Source of the DNA: Emticicia oligotrophica DSM 17448
GTDB taxonomy: Bacteria; Bacteroidota; Bacteroidia; Cytophagales; Spirosomataceae
Length of the DNA stretch: 64,000 bases
Direction: 5' to 3'
Assembly: GCF_000263195.1 (NCBI RefSeq)
Contig: NC_018748.1
Coordinates: forward strand, 1,550,001-1,614,000
Shown: in pieces, positions 26,846 through 35,995 of the stretch
Layout: each line of letters starts with the position of its first letter
Numbering within the stretch: position 1 is the stretch's first letter
Notes under the pieces: generated by a model
What the model saw: only the letters and a program-made list of their open reading frames with translations
Database searches by the model: none
What the model was told of the DNA's origin: nothing
Program-made: the position numbers and the translations under genes

Positions 26846-27724
26846 ATGAATACCGAATTTTCGTTTATTATATTATCGTTCAACGAAGAACAACATTTAC
26901 CCCGATTGCTGGAGTCAATCAAAGAACTCAATGCCGAGACTTTTATTTTAGATTCGGGTAGTACTGACCGTACGCTCGAAATTGCTGAGCAATATGGGGC
27001 GAAGGTTTTATATAATAAATTTGAGAATCACCCTAAACAATGGGATTTTGCTTTGAAAAACTTTCCAATTAAAACCCCTTGGACAATCGGGCTAGATTCT
27101 GACCATATTGTTTTACCCGAATTATTTGAGCTACTGAAAAACTTCAAAAACACAGAAATTCCTTCCGACGTAAATGGCATTTTCTTCAATCGAAAAAACT
27201 ATTTTAAAGGTCGTTGGCTTAAGCATGGTGGCTATTTCCCACGATACCTAATGAAAATGTTTCGTACTGGTGTGGGTTTCTCCGACCTCAACGAAAACAT
27301 GGACCACCGCTTTGTGGCAGAAGGCAAAAATATTGTTTGGGATAAAGGGTATTTAAAAGAAGAAAACCTCAAAGAAAATAGGATTAGTTTTTGGATCGAA
27401 AAACATAATCGTTACAGCGACCAAGTGGCACGTGAAGAAATCGAACGAAAAAAGCAATTACGTAGCCAAACAATTCAGCCCAAATTCTTTGGAAATCCAG
27501 ACCAACGAATTGCATTTTTGAAGAAAATTTGGTGGGATATGCCGTTATTTGTGCGTCCGTTTATTTATTTTTTTCACCGTTATTTTATCCAACTGGGTAT
27601 TCTTGACGGAAAAGAAGGTATGATTTTCCACTTCTTACAAGCCTTATGGTTTAGGTTTGTGGTTGATGTAAAGATTTTTGAATTAGAAAGTGAAGAAAAG
27701 CTGAAAAACGAAACAAATAAATGA
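26846..27724 (+). CDS. Glycosyltransferase family 2
   Basis: The 292-residue cytoplasmic or membrane-associated enzyme has the GT-A fold of family 2: SFIILSFNEEQHLPRLLESI at the N-terminus, LDSGSTDRTLEIAEQYGAKV for nucleotide-sugar binding, and GLDSDHIV as the DxD-type metal site. The rest resembles the WaaE/lipopolysaccharide-type group (HGGYFPRYLMKMFR...ENMDHRFV), including a hydrophobic amphipathic region near residues 225-270. Acting with the upstream flippase (15-base gap) in building a surface glycan is inferred. Its stop overlaps the next start by four bases. The donor and acceptor sugars cannot be predicted. Confidence 0.85.
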   Translation: MNTEFSFIILSFNEEQHLPRLLESIKELNAETFILDSGSTDRTLEIAEQYGAKVLYNKFENHPKQWDFALKNFPIKTPWTIGLDSDHIVLPELFELLKNFKNTEIPSDVNGIFFNRKNYFKGRWLKHGGYFPRYLMKMFRTGVGFSDLNENMDHRFVAEGKNIVWDKGYLKEENLKENRISFWIEKHNRYSDQVAREEIERKKQLRSQTIQPKFFGNPDQRIAFLKKIWWDMPLFVRPFIYFFHRYFIQLGILDGKEGMIFHFLQALWFRFVVDVKIFELESEEKLKNETNK

Positions 27725-28563
27725 GTAAATCACTAAGTATTTTGGGGTGTGGATGGTTGGGATTACCACTCGGAAAATATTTTTCTGAAAATGGATATAT
27801 AGTAAAAGGTAGCACAACCAACGAAGAAAAACTATCTATTTTAGCTGAAAATGGCATTGAAGCTTTTCGCATTCAACTTAATCCACATATTGTTGGCGAA
27901 AATGTGGATAACTTTCTAAGTTCAGAAACACTGCTTATAAATATTCCACCACGCATTAGCCTTCAAAAAGTAGATGCTCACGTAGAGCAAATTTCCAATT
28001 TGCTTAATTTTATAAAAACATCATCTATAAAGAATATCATTTACATTAGTTCAACATCTGTTTACCCCGAGTTAAATAGAGAGGTGCTCGAAGAGGATGT
28101 CATAACACCCGAACAATCAGCTAGTCCAACTATGGTAAAAGCAGAGAAACTACTACTAAATTTTTGGAAAGAATCTTCAGTGAATTTAACTATTCTGCGT
28201 TGCGGTGGACTCATGGGCTACGACCGAATTCCGGCGAAATATTTTTCAGGTTGGAAGGGACTCACAACGGGAGATATCCGAGTAAACTACGTTCACCGAG
28301 ATGACGTAATCAAGATTATCGAAAAGATTATCGAAAACCAGATTTGGAACCAAGTTTTCAATATTGTTTCGCCGATTCACCCGACAAGAAAACAAATTTA
28401 CGCAAAAAACTGCGAAGAATTAGGCTTTGAAATGCCCGAATTTGTAAAACCTGCTGAGCCTCAACCATTTAAAATCATTAGTGTAGCAAAATGGCTCAAA
28501 CATTCAAATTATAAGTTTATTTACGAAAATCCATTAGATTATTACTACCAAAAGAAAAGCTAA
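27721..28563 (+). CDS. NAD(P)-binding SDR protein, extended / YeeZ-like
   Basis: The 280-residue protein has a Rossmann fold with the nucleotide motif LGCGWLGLPLG (residues 8-18), followed by a strand pattern of extended short-chain dehydrogenases, IIYISSTSVYP (near the catalytic serine), RCGGLMGYDRIPAKYFSG and YVHRDDVIKIIEKII. It lacks a clear YxxxK, since the expected tyrosine-lysine pair is replaced by ...SPTMVKAEKLL, as in YeeZ-like proteins. That suggests binding or atypical catalysis. It overlaps the glycosyltransferase gene by ATGA, so it is co-translated and may act on the nucleotide sugar used there (inference). It converges with the merC gene, leaving only two bases. Confidence 0.7.
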   Translation: MSKSLSILGCGWLGLPLGKYFSENGYIVKGSTTNEEKLSILAENGIEAFRIQLNPHIVGENVDNFLSSETLLINIPPRISLQKVDAHVEQISNLLNFIKTSSIKNIIYISSTSVYPELNREVLEEDVITPEQSASPTMVKAEKLLLNFWKESSVNLTILRCGGLMGYDRIPAKYFSGWKGLTTGDIRVNYVHRDDVIKIIEKIIENQIWNQVFNIVSPIHPTRKQIYAKNCEELGFEMPEFVKPAEPQPFKIISVAKWLKHSNYKFIYENPLDYYYQKKS

Positions 28564-28565
28564 AA

Positions 28566-28958
28566 TTAGTGAGTATGACTATGGCAAGCACGGCGGTGAG
28601 AAGTCCAGTTTATCCAATAGGCTAGAGCCATAATAAGAGCACCAGAAACATTGAAGAGCATTTCGAGTGAACCTTTTGCCCAAAATAGGCCAGTAATATT
28701 GAAACAAAGTGCTAAAACCAATAAAAATAATGGCTGCGGGTTATGATGATTTCTGTAATCTTTGATTAATAAGAAAACAGCTAATACTGCACTTGACCCA
28801 ATAAGATAGAATTCAGATTTTTCGGTTAAGAAACTTTCTCCTAAAATCGGTAAAGCGGTCATGAGGAAAGGCATAGCCAAGCAGTGAATTGTACAAATCA
28901 CCGAGAGCCACAAGCCAACTTTGTTAAGTGTATGGTAATGAGTGAATATTTTTCGCAT
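28566..28958 (-). CDS. MerC domain membrane protein
   Basis: With the start at 28958 the protein has 130 residues (MRKIFTHYHTLNKVGLWLS). The longer ORF reaches 29042 but runs through the palindromic operator and promoter, so the shorter start is preferred. Four transmembrane helices are predicted. The first contains CTIHCLAMPFL, the paired cysteines typical of MerC-type proteins. The tail is histidine-rich (HRRACHSHTH), suiting metal binding. MerC was named for mercury uptake, but in Bacteroidota such proteins usually stand alone beside Fur/Zur-type control sites, pointing to zinc or another transition metal. A regulatory palindrome lies 50 bases upstream. It converges with the SDR gene. Confidence 0.75.
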   Translation of the reverse strand: MRKIFTHYHTLNKVGLWLSVICTIHCLAMPFLMTALPILGESFLTEKSEFYLIGSSAVLAVFLLIKDYRNHHNPQPLFLLVLALCFNITGLFWAKGSLEMLFNVSGALIMALAYWINWTSHRRACHSHTH

Positions 28959-29007
28959 AAAAATCTTAAACCGTGTAATTGATACAGCATAATATTTACA
29001 ACAGTGA

Positions 29008-29043
29008 TGCAAATATACAGTATTTATGCAACACCATTGCAAA
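29008..29043 (-). promoter_or_regulatory. Zur/Fur-like operator overlapping the merC promoter
   Basis: Two overlapping palindromes share the TGCA at 29027-29030. The first (29008-29030) has arms TGCAAATATAC and GTATTTATGCA, with 9 of 11 pairs matching. The second is TGCAA-CACCA-TTGCA (29027-29041). On the minus strand the first contains TATATTTG (29017-29010), a perfect -7 element, and TTTG at 29043-29040 in the second serves as -33 with a 22-base spacer, one longer than consensus. A repressor bound here would block both elements. Confidence 0.6.
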
Positions 29044-29072
29044 TATTTTAGTTCACGGATGAAAAAATAATC

Positions 29073-29888
29073 TTAATATGATTCTTTTTCGTTCGGGAAG
29101 TCAGATGCTTTTACATCTTTAGTATAATTAATTACGGCTTCGGTCATGATGCTGTGTAAATCGGCATAACGACGAAGGAAACGTGGAGAGAAATCTTTAT
29201 TAATACCCAGCATATCGTGCACCACTAAAATCTGACCATCACAGCCATTACCCGCACCTATACCAATAGTAGGAATATGAACAGAATCTGTCACTTTTTT
29301 GGCCAAAGTCGCAGGGATTTTCTCTAAAACCATTCCGAAACACCCTACTTCATTGAGCATTTTAGCATTTGCCATGAGCTGCTCAGCTTCTTCTTCTTCT
29401 TTGGCACGCACAGTATAAGTACCAAACTTATAGATTGATTGTGGCGTGAGTCCTAAGTGCCCCATTACTGGAATACCCGCACTCAAAATGCGTTCAATCG
29501 ACTCTCTGATTTCGATTCCACCTTCTAATTTAACCGCATGTCCACCCGATTCTTTCATAATTCTAATGGCCGAACGAAGAGCTTCTTCCGAATTTCCTTG
29601 ATACGAACCAAAAGGTAAATCTACCACTACTAATGCTCTCTTTACGGCCTTTACTACTGCCTGAGCATGATAAATCATGTTATCGAGTGTAATTGGGAGG
29701 GTTGTTTCATGCCCAGCCATTACATTGGATGCCGAATCTCCTACTAAAATCAGCTCCACGCCTGCGGCATCTACTATTTTTGCCATCGAATAATCGTAGG
29801 CTGTTAAGCATGCTATTTTCTCGCCTTTTCGTTTGAGTTCTTGAAGGGTATGCGTAGTAACACGCTTGATTTCGTTATGTACAGACAT
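29073..29888 (-). CDS. panB: 3-methyl-2-oxobutanoate hydroxymethyltransferase
   Basis: PanB (271 residues) transfers a hydroxymethyl group from methylenetetrahydrofolate to alpha-ketoisovalerate, giving ketopantoate for pantothenate and coenzyme A synthesis. The (beta/alpha)8 barrel motifs are clear: [26 protein letters not shown], the metal-binding aspartates (DS at the end of strand 2, and [10 protein letters not shown]), [14 protein letters not shown], and [40 protein letters not shown]. The length is normal. panC is not adjacent. The gene stands between a long inverted repeat (upstream) and the merC operator (downstream) and is probably transcribed alone. Confidence 0.95.
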   Translation of the reverse strand: MSVHNEIKRVTTHTLQELKRKGEKIACLTAYDYSMAKIVDAAGVELILVGDSASNVMAGHETTLPITLDNMIYHAQAVVKAVKRALVVVDLPFGSYQGNSEEALRSAIRIMKESGGHAVKLEGGIEIRESIERILSAGIPVMGHLGLTPQSIYKFGTYTVRAKEEEEAEQLMANAKMLNEVGCFGMVLEKIPATLAKKVTDSVHIPTIGIGAGNGCDGQILVVHDMLGINKDFSPRFLRRYADLHSIMTEAVINYTKDVKASDFPNEKESY

Positions 29889-29905
29889 AGTTTAATGTAG
29901 AATGT

Positions 29906-29982
29906 AGAATGAAAAATGTAAAATGGCTTTTCAAGAAAACATAACAAAAGCAGCTTCTTGTAAATTTTACATTCTTAATTCT
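29906..29982. repeat. Imperfect 19-base inverted repeat between the EnvC-like gene and panB
   Basis: Arms AGAATGAAAAATGTAAAAT (29906-29924) and ATTTTACATTCTTAATTCT (29964-29982) pair at 17 of 19 positions around a 39-base spacer. The left arm is preceded by another GTAGAAT copy. It may end the minus-strand envelope operon or be a remnant of a dispersed repeat. No U-tract follows directly. Confidence 0.55.
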
Positions 29983-29992
29983 CTATGAATAA

Positions 29993-31279
29993 TTATCTCG
30001 GACTAAGCCAACCTTCTGGATTTAAGTGCTCGCTATTATGCCAAATCTGGAAGTTAATTTCAGGAGCTCCGCCAGACTCACCTGCTGTTCCAATAGTTTC
30101 TTTAGCACTCACTTTTTGGCCTATTGATAAGAAAATTTGTTTCAAATTAGCATAAACCGTAAAATACTCGCCGTGCTGAATCAAAACCACTTTGCCTAAA
30201 CCCGGAATTTCAGTTACATCTTTTACCTCACCCGCATAAACCGACCTTACGGTTGCATTGGTCGATGTTTGAATATCAATCCCATTATTGTTTATCAAAA
30301 CCCCATTTAGAACTGGGTGTTCTTTAACACCAAATCTATCTGAAATAAAGCCACGTTGTACGGGCCAAGGCAAACGAGACTTTGAAGCGGCAAACGAACG
30401 CCCAAGTGCCGAATCTTCATCGTTTGATACTTTAACTACTTTCTTAGAAGTATTTTGTTTAGCCTTATTTTTGGCTAGTTTAGCTGCTTGGTCTTGCTTC
30501 AATTCTAACTCGCGATTTTTACGAGCCATTTCGCGAGATACTACCGCTTCAATTGATGCTTCTAATTTACTAACCGACTTCTTAGTTGCTTCTATTTCTT
30601 TTCTTAGATCTTTTTCCTTTTGCGAAAGTTCAGTTACCATTTCGGTCTGGCGACTTTTTAATTGCTCTAAATACTGAGCTTCGGTAAGTTTAGCCGAAAT
30701 AATGCGTTTTTTATCTGAACGTTTTCCCTGTAAATTTGATTGTCGTTCACGTAGGAGTGCTACTACTTTAATGATTTGTGCTACCTGAGATTTACGATTA
30801 TCTGTATATTGTTGCAGGTATTTATACCTCATAATAAGCTCATTAAACGAAGAAGAAGAAAATAAAAAGCTAAGTTTATTTATCTTTCCACTTATTTTAG
30901 AGGCACTATAAAGCATAGCAGCATACTCCCTCTGAAGTGTATCGAGTTTACGTTCGAGGACTTCTTTGGCACCTATAATATCTTGCATCTCCATATCAAT
31001 CAGCTCTAAATCTTGCTCCATTAAACCTATTTGTTCTTCTTGCGAAGAAATTTGTTCTTTAATGGCTTTGATTTTGCCAACGGTTGCTTCTTTTTTCTCT
31101 TGCGTATTTTCTAAAGCTAGCTTAGTTTCGGCAATTTTTTCAAGATTTCTTCGCTTTTCACGTTCGAGTTGAGCTCGGCTTTTTTTCTTACGCTGAGCCA
31201 TCAAATCGGCGTTAGGCCAAATACTTAGAATTGATAAAAAGGCTATAAAGTATGTAATTTTTTTAAAGGTCATTTTCAA
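29993..31279 (-). CDS. EnvC-like murein hydrolase activator with degenerate M23 (LytM) domain
   Basis: The 428-residue protein has a signal peptide (to LMAQ, residue 29), a long coiled coil (~30-285, rich in E, K and Q) and a C-terminal LytM/M23 domain (~300-425). The zinc-binding pattern of active M23 peptidases is missing. The first histidine is N331 in NNGIDI (D335 is kept), the histidine of the YxHL motif is replaced by N378 in YANL, and the HxH motif is E-I-N (PEINFQIWH). This matches EnvC-type proteins, which switch on amidases and do not cut peptidoglycan themselves. A role in cell separation at the periplasmic face is inferred. The DUF4292 and TPR genes lie upstream on the same strand. 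Confidence 0.85.
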   Translation of the reverse strand: MKMTFKKITYFIAFLSILSIWPNADLMAQRKKKSRAQLEREKRRNLEKIAETKLALENTQEKKEATVGKIKAIKEQISSQEEQIGLMEQDLELIDMEMQDIIGAKEVLERKLDTLQREYAAMLYSASKISGKINKLSFLFSSSSFNELIMRYKYLQQYTDNRKSQVAQIIKVVALLRERQSNLQGKRSDKKRIISAKLTEAQYLEQLKSRQTEMVTELSQKEKDLRKEIEATKKSVSKLEASIEAVVSREMARKNRELELKQDQAAKLAKNKAKQNTSKKVVKVSNDEDSALGRSFAASKSRLPWPVQRGFISDRFGVKEHPVLNGVLINNNGIDIQTSTNATVRSVYAGEVKDVTEIPGLGKVVLIQHGEYFTVYANLKQIFLSIGQKVSAKETIGTAGESGGAPEINFQIWHNSEHLNPEGWLSPR

Positions 31280-31317
31280 AAGAGTAAGCAGGTTTCGCAG
31301 TATTCGTTTTCAACTTC

Positions 31318-32163
31318 CTACTTAGGCGTGTAAGATTTAGGAATACTGAATGAAAAACCCGGACTTTGGTCTAACACTTCAATTTTATTATGTTGCAAAT
31401 TTACCGAAGTTTGTAGAACCTTTCCATCCTTTTTAGCATCAATCTTTGCTTTTACTTCTTGTGGTATCAATAAATCTGTAATAGGCAAGAAGTTAGTATA
31501 GTCTATTTCCATTTTGCTATCACCAGTTTCATCGCTTGCATTTACTTTTTGGAGTTTTAGATTTGCTTCAGAAACAAGATTGTCGATCAGTACAAACCCT
31601 TCTTTTTGCTTTATTAAAAAACCGTTTTCTTGCTTCAAAACTTCATCACTCTCACGCTTTCGAATCGGCATATTTCCAATTAAAATTGATTGAACAAGAT
31701 CATAGTTCAGATTGAAGTTGAATTGCTTGCTTAAACTTGCGAAATCATATTTATAATAAGTCCGATGCAATCGGTCGAGGAAAATCACTGAATCCTTCGT
31801 AATAATTCCACGTCCACCTTCCAAACCTACCACAATAGAAAGCCAAATAATACTATCTTTTTTGATATGTATATTTACAGGAAAACTTTGTTCTTCTCCA
31901 CCTCCTGAAAAATTTACTTTTGATTTGATATTCAAGTATTTAAAATCAATTTCAGCGGGCTTGACCTCAATTTTTTGTACAACTGGTATTTCTACTTTTG
32001 CAGGTTCTTCTACCGTTAAGACTGGTTTTTCAGCTTTCACTGTTTCAGACTGGAGCGTATCGGCGGCCAATGCAACCTCTTTTTTATGCATTCTATGACG
32101 CTTACAAGAAGAGGTCGAAAGAATGACAAAGAAACTAAGAATTATAAAGGTATATTTTAACAT
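31318..32163 (-). CDS. DUF4292 family lipoprotein
   Basis: The 281-residue protein has a lipobox STSSC (C20), then a basic and acidic linker (~25-70), then a LolA/LolB-like beta-rich domain: FKYLNIKSKVNFSGGGEEQSFPVNIHIKKDSIIWLSIV, GIITKDSVIFLDRLHRTYYKYDFASLSKQF and MEIDYTNF. This matches DUF4292. The LolB-like fold suggests a lipid or lipoprotein-handling task at the outer membrane, but the family has no proven function. It sits between a TPR protein gene (60 bases upstream) and the EnvC-like gene (38 bases downstream), a grouping that I recall as common in Bacteroidota and that implies a joint envelope role. Confidence 0.78.
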   Translation of the reverse strand: MLKYTFIILSFFVILSTSSCKRHRMHKKEVALAADTLQSETVKAEKPVLTVEEPAKVEIPVVQKIEVKPAEIDFKYLNIKSKVNFSGGGEEQSFPVNIHIKKDSIIWLSIVVGLEGGRGIITKDSVIFLDRLHRTYYKYDFASLSKQFNFNLNYDLVQSILIGNMPIRKRESDEVLKQENGFLIKQKEGFVLIDNLVSEANLKLQKVNASDETGDSKMEIDYTNFLPITDLLIPQEVKAKIDAKKDGKVLQTSVNLQHNKIEVLDQSPGFSFSIPKSYTPK

Positions 32164-32223
32164 TTTATGGTTAGTTTATATTTCCACTTCAAACTCGTGG
32201 ACAGCAGAAAATGGCTTATTTAT

Positions 32224-33948
32224 TTATTCAACCAAAGTTCCTGATTGAATCTTCTTATCAATATTTGTACTATTTTCACCCATTTGACGAGCCTTTTTCC
32301 ATTGTTCTAAGGCTTTTTCTTTCTCACCAAGTCGATAAAGGACATCACCATAATGCTCAACGATTGTACCACTCACACCTTTATCTTGTTTGATAGCTCG
32401 TTCTAAAAACTCACGTGCTTTTTGATACTCTTTCATCATATAAAGCACCCAAGCATGCGTATCAAGATAAGTAGCATTATCACCAAATTTGTCAGTTAAA
32501 CGAGAAGATAGTTGTATTGCACGGCTAAGTTTGTCTTTGCGAATTGATAAATAATAGCTGTAATTATTTAATACATATTCATAGTCAGGATCAACTTTTA
32601 ATACAGCCTCGTAGGCATCATCTGATTTGGTATATTTTTTAAGTTCATTGTAAGTATCGCCTAAAAGAGCATTCACGTGCTTCGCTAACTCAAGATTATC
32701 TACCGCTAAGTTTTTAGCCTCTTCGAGTGAAGAGCTTGCTTTTTCATAATCTTTCTTTGCAAAATTGGCAAAACCATTATGATACCAAAAAAATGATTGA
32801 TTCGGGAAATACTCAATCGCTTCTTCTGAATGTTTAGCTAAGCTATCAATCTGATTCAATTTAGCATCTAACTCAACGATTGCTAACCAAACCTCAAAAA
32901 CTGATTTATCGTAAGTCGTAGATTTTACGTAATTATCACGAGCACTTGCCGTTTCGCCCTTTTTCATCAATAAATCACCTAAAATAACATACCCTTTGGC
33001 TTCTTTAGGCGATTGCTTAACTAACGCTTGTGTGAGTGTAAGAAGATTATCTAAAGTCTTATTACTACTGTCGTCTTTGAGCATGAGCATATAGCTATTC
33101 AAAATCTTAAACTTTACATCGACAGACAAGTTTTTATTAGCGAAAGCCTCTTGAAGTTCTTCATTACATTTTTCGAGTTCATTTTGTTTTCTATAAATTT
33201 CGGCCAAAAGTACGTGTGCTTCCGCAAAATCTGGATTCTTTTTCAGCGAATTTCTGAGCATCGTAATTGCTTGCTCGTAGCGTTCGTTAGAAATCAATAT
33301 TTGGGCTTGCTGAACTACATATTCTGGTTCGGAAGGTTCGGAAGCAATGAGGCGGTCGCCTTCTTCGATGGCTTTTTCGAGCTTATTTTGTTTGAGATAA
33401 ATTAATTGTTTTTGGCGAGTAATTTCTTCGCTTACTCCAATTGTTCGCTCAATTTTATTGTAGATTTCGATAGCATCAGAAAATTTCTCTTGCAGAATAT
33501 AGATATTAGATAAATCGAGGTAATTATCAACATCCTGCGGAAATCTACTTGCTAATTTTTCATACATTTCAGCTGCATCTTTATAACGTTTTTGCTTGGT
33601 GTAGATTTCGCCTAAAAACTTGCGATAAAACTTATTTTCATCATCAAGTTTAAGTGCTTTCTCACTGTAAACAGTTGCGGTGGCAATATCATTACTAGCC
33701 AAATACGCCTTAGCCAACATGTAGTTGATACCCGCACTAGTTGGTTCGCCTTCGGTGGCTTTCTTAAATAATGGAATGGCTTTGTCGTAGGATTCGGCAA
33801 TGTAGTATTTCATGCCTTCTACGAAGTATGCTTCTGACTTTAACTCTTTCTCCGAAATATCCTTGCTCTCAGTTTTTTTGTTTTTCTGAGCTACCGAAAG
33901 TATCGGTAAGGCAACAAATACTAAATATATAATTGGTCTGAACTTCAT
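32224..33948 (-). CDS. Periplasmic TPR-repeat protein
   Basis: The start is set at 33948, where MKFRPIIYLVFVALPILSVAQ forms a signal peptide; the ORF up to 33999 adds 17 unrelated residues. The 574-residue product is almost all tetratricopeptide repeats (about 14), for example SAGINYMLAKAYLASNDIATATVYSEKALKLD, VDNYLDLSNIYILQEKFSDAIEIYNKIE, and TIVEHYGDVLYRLGEKEKALEQWKKA at the end. Such proteins act as scaffolds. No catalytic domain is visible. It is the first gene of a minus-strand trio with DUF4292 and EnvC-like genes, so a role in envelope or cell-division assembly is inferred. A partial resemblance to outer-membrane assembly TPR proteins cannot be resolved from sequence alone. Confidence 0.8.
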   Translation of the reverse strand: MKFRPIIYLVFVALPILSVAQKNKKTESKDISEKELKSEAYFVEGMKYYIAESYDKAIPLFKKATEGEPTSAGINYMLAKAYLASNDIATATVYSEKALKLDDENKFYRKFLGEIYTKQKRYKDAAEMYEKLASRFPQDVDNYLDLSNIYILQEKFSDAIEIYNKIERTIGVSEEITRQKQLIYLKQNKLEKAIEEGDRLIASEPSEPEYVVQQAQILISNERYEQAITMLRNSLKKNPDFAEAHVLLAEIYRKQNELEKCNEELQEAFANKNLSVDVKFKILNSYMLMLKDDSSNKTLDNLLTLTQALVKQSPKEAKGYVILGDLLMKKGETASARDNYVKSTTYDKSVFEVWLAIVELDAKLNQIDSLAKHSEEAIEYFPNQSFFWYHNGFANFAKKDYEKASSSLEEAKNLAVDNLELAKHVNALLGDTYNELKKYTKSDDAYEAVLKVDPDYEYVLNNYSYYLSIRKDKLSRAIQLSSRLTDKFGDNATYLDTHAWVLYMMKEYQKAREFLERAIKQDKGVSGTIVEHYGDVLYRLGEKEKALEQWKKARQMGENSTNIDKKIQSGTLVE

Positions 33949-34485
33949 TGTTAATCTTTGTAGTAGCTTTTCAACGCTAAAAAACACCAAATATTGCAAG
34001 TACTAGCGGGGCAAGTTCCTTGCCAAATTATAATCAAAGTTCTTAATTTTTCTTGATAAAATAGCAATTTACAAGGCTTTCTTTTAAGATTTTGAACAAA
34101 TGAATCACTTGAAGAATCCTTATACTTAAATGGAGATGATTAGTGAGCCTATTTGGGAGTTTACGTATCTGGTAGGTAAAAAGTTATTCTTGATTGCCGA
34201 TTCAAGTTTTTTTCATTTTCAGTAGAAAATTTGATAGCAACTAGCCTGCATCATTTTAGCTACTGTTTTTATTTACTTATCGTTAAATCAATTATACCGA
34301 AAATAGTGAAGCAGTTTTAGCTATTGGTTGGAATCGTTAGACCCAGTTTGTGTGAAAGAAAAATACCTAATTGAAAGATGGTTGGCGAGAGTTCTTACAA
34401 ACCAATAAAAAGTGATTAATATTAAGTGCTGTATTCTGAGTCAAAAACCCAGAATACAGCACTCGCATTCGCTTATGCAACTCGA
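33949..34485. other. 537-base gap between the TPR gene and xylA
   Basis: The gap holds the xylA terminator hairpin at 34425-34463 and presumably the promoter of the minus-strand TPR operon. A 31-codon plus-strand ORF (34130-34225) has no homology that I recognise. No tRNA-like arm or repeat family member was seen in the remaining AT-rich sequence. Confidence 0.5.
34425..34463 (-). terminator. Terminator of xylA
   Basis: AGTGCTGTATTCTG (34425-34438) and CAGAATACAGCACT (34450-34463) are perfect 14-base arms with an 11-base loop. On the minus strand the stem is followed by TTAATATTAATCAC and then TTTTTA, a loose U-rich tail. It starts 22 bases after the xylA stop. Confidence 0.7.
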
Positions 34486-35826
34486 TTAAATGTATTGATT
34501 AATAATCATTTCAAATAATTCTTGCTTGCCGCTAATTTGTTGTGGTTCGCCATTGGCTAATGCAATACGGTGTAAATCAGCTAAACCTAATTTGCCTGAT
34601 TCAAACGCAGCACCATCTCCACTATTGAATGATGCATAACGATTCGCACGGAGTTTCTTATAATCAGATTTGTCAAGGATATCAGTTGCAATCAACAATG
34701 CACGAGCAAAAGCATCCATACCTGCAATATGTGCAATGAAAATATCTTCTAAATCAGTTGAATTACGACGAGTCTTAGCATCGAAGTTGATACCTCCAGT
34801 AGAGAAACCACCCGCTTCAAGAATCACCAACATTGATTCTGTTAACTCATATAAATCAATTGGGAATTGGTCAGTATCCCAGCCATTTTGATAATCTCCA
34901 CGGTTTGCATCAATACTTCCCAACATACCAGCATCTGCTGCCATTTGTAGTTCATGAGCAAAAGTATGGCCAGCCAAAGTAGCGTGGTTTACTTCTAAAT
35001 TCAATTGGAAATCTTTATCTAAACCATACTGACGCAAGAAACCAATCACAGTTTGTGCATCATAATCATATTGGTGTTTCGATGGCTCACATGGTTTTGG
35101 CTCAATGTAGAATTTACCAGTAAATCCTTGTGAACGGGCATAATCACGTGAGATAGAAAGGAACTGGCCAAGGTGGTCAATTTCTTTCTTTGTATTTGTA
35201 TTCAACAACGACATATAACCTTCACGTCCACCCCAGAATACATATCCTTCACCTCCTAAAGTAATTGTAGCATCAATAGCATTTTTTACTTGGAAACCAG
35301 CATGAGCGACAACCGCAAAATCAGGGTTTGTAGAAGCTCCATTCATGAAACGCTTATGAGAGAATAAGTTAGCCGTTCCCCAAAGTAATTTCACACCACT
35401 TTCTTGTTGTTTTTGTTTAGCTAAAGCCACAATCTCTTGCAGGTTTTTCTCGAATTCAGCTTGAGAATCTCCTTCTGGAGCAATATCAATATCGTGGAAG
35501 CAGTAGAAAGGCGTGCCTAATTTTGTCATAAACTCAAACGCAGCATCAAGTTTTTGTTTCGCTGCATCCATTGGGCTTGTAGCAACATCCCAAGGGAAGA
35601 TTTTAGTTCCTGGACCAAATGGGTCACCACCATTACCACAGAATGTGTGCCAATAGGCAGTGGCGAAACGTAAGTGTTCAGCCATTGTCTTGCCAGCCAC
35701 CACACGATTAGCATCGTAGTATTTGAATGCTAAGTAGTTGTTTGACTCTCTACCTTCGTATGCAATTGCATCTTTGATAAACGGAAAATACTCTTTTTGA
35801 CCAAGAGTAACCTTAAGATTTGACAT
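34486..35826 (-). CDS. xylA: Xylose isomerase
   Basis: XylA (446 residues, class II length) converts D-xylose to D-xylulose in the cytoplasm using two divalent metal ions. Diagnostic segments are present: [27 protein letters not shown] with the catalytic histidine and its aspartate, [77 protein letters not shown] and [18 protein letters not shown], which supply the metal ligands. No xylulokinase (xylB), xylose transporter or regulator gene is adjacent, so it is a lone copy. It is flanked by a hairpin on each side and is probably monocistronic. Metal-dependent XylA lies next to the manganese gene mntH, which may be coincidence. Confidence 0.97.
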   Translation of the reverse strand: MSNLKVTLGQKEYFPFIKDAIAYEGRESNNYLAFKYYDANRVVAGKTMAEHLRFATAYWHTFCGNGGDPFGPGTKIFPWDVATSPMDAAKQKLDAAFEFMTKLGTPFYCFHDIDIAPEGDSQAEFEKNLQEIVALAKQKQQESGVKLLWGTANLFSHKRFMNGASTNPDFAVVAHAGFQVKNAIDATITLGGEGYVFWGGREGYMSLLNTNTKKEIDHLGQFLSISRDYARSQGFTGKFYIEPKPCEPSKHQYDYDAQTVIGFLRQYGLDKDFQLNLEVNHATLAGHTFAHELQMAADAGMLGSIDANRGDYQNGWDTDQFPIDLYELTESMLVILEAGGFSTGGINFDAKTRRNSTDLEDIFIAHIAGMDAFARALLIATDILDKSDYKKLRANRYASFNSGDGAAFESGKLGLADLHRIALANGEPQQISGKQELFEMIINQYI

Positions 35827-35936
35827 GTTAATGATATTTTGGTTTGAATTTGATTCGAAAAGTGATGCGAAGTAAATTATTAAGTGTCAATTTTACAATT
35901 AATTTTGAATAATTATTTTTAGTTGTGATATAATAT

Positions 35937-35969
35937 AACGAAGACTTCGCTTAAAGCGAAGTCTTCGTT
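35937..35969 (-). terminator. Near-perfect 33-base palindrome between mntH and xylA
   Basis: Arms AACGAAGACTTCGCTT (35937-35952) and AAGCGAAGTCTTCGTT (35954-35969) are complementary throughout around a single central A. Each arm also contains the smaller palindrome CGAAG-A-CTTCG. It lies 26 bases beyond the mntH stop. Downstream on the minus strand is ATATTATATC, a poor U-tract; the better T run is on the plus strand. It is probably the mntH terminator. Confidence 0.6.
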
Positions 35970-35995
35970 TTTATACAAGGACTATTTAAGTGTTT

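Noticed and set aside
34130-34225. 31-codon plus-strand ORF in the 537-base gap
   Set aside because: No recognisable features, no start-site or promoter context, and chance ORFs of this size are common.
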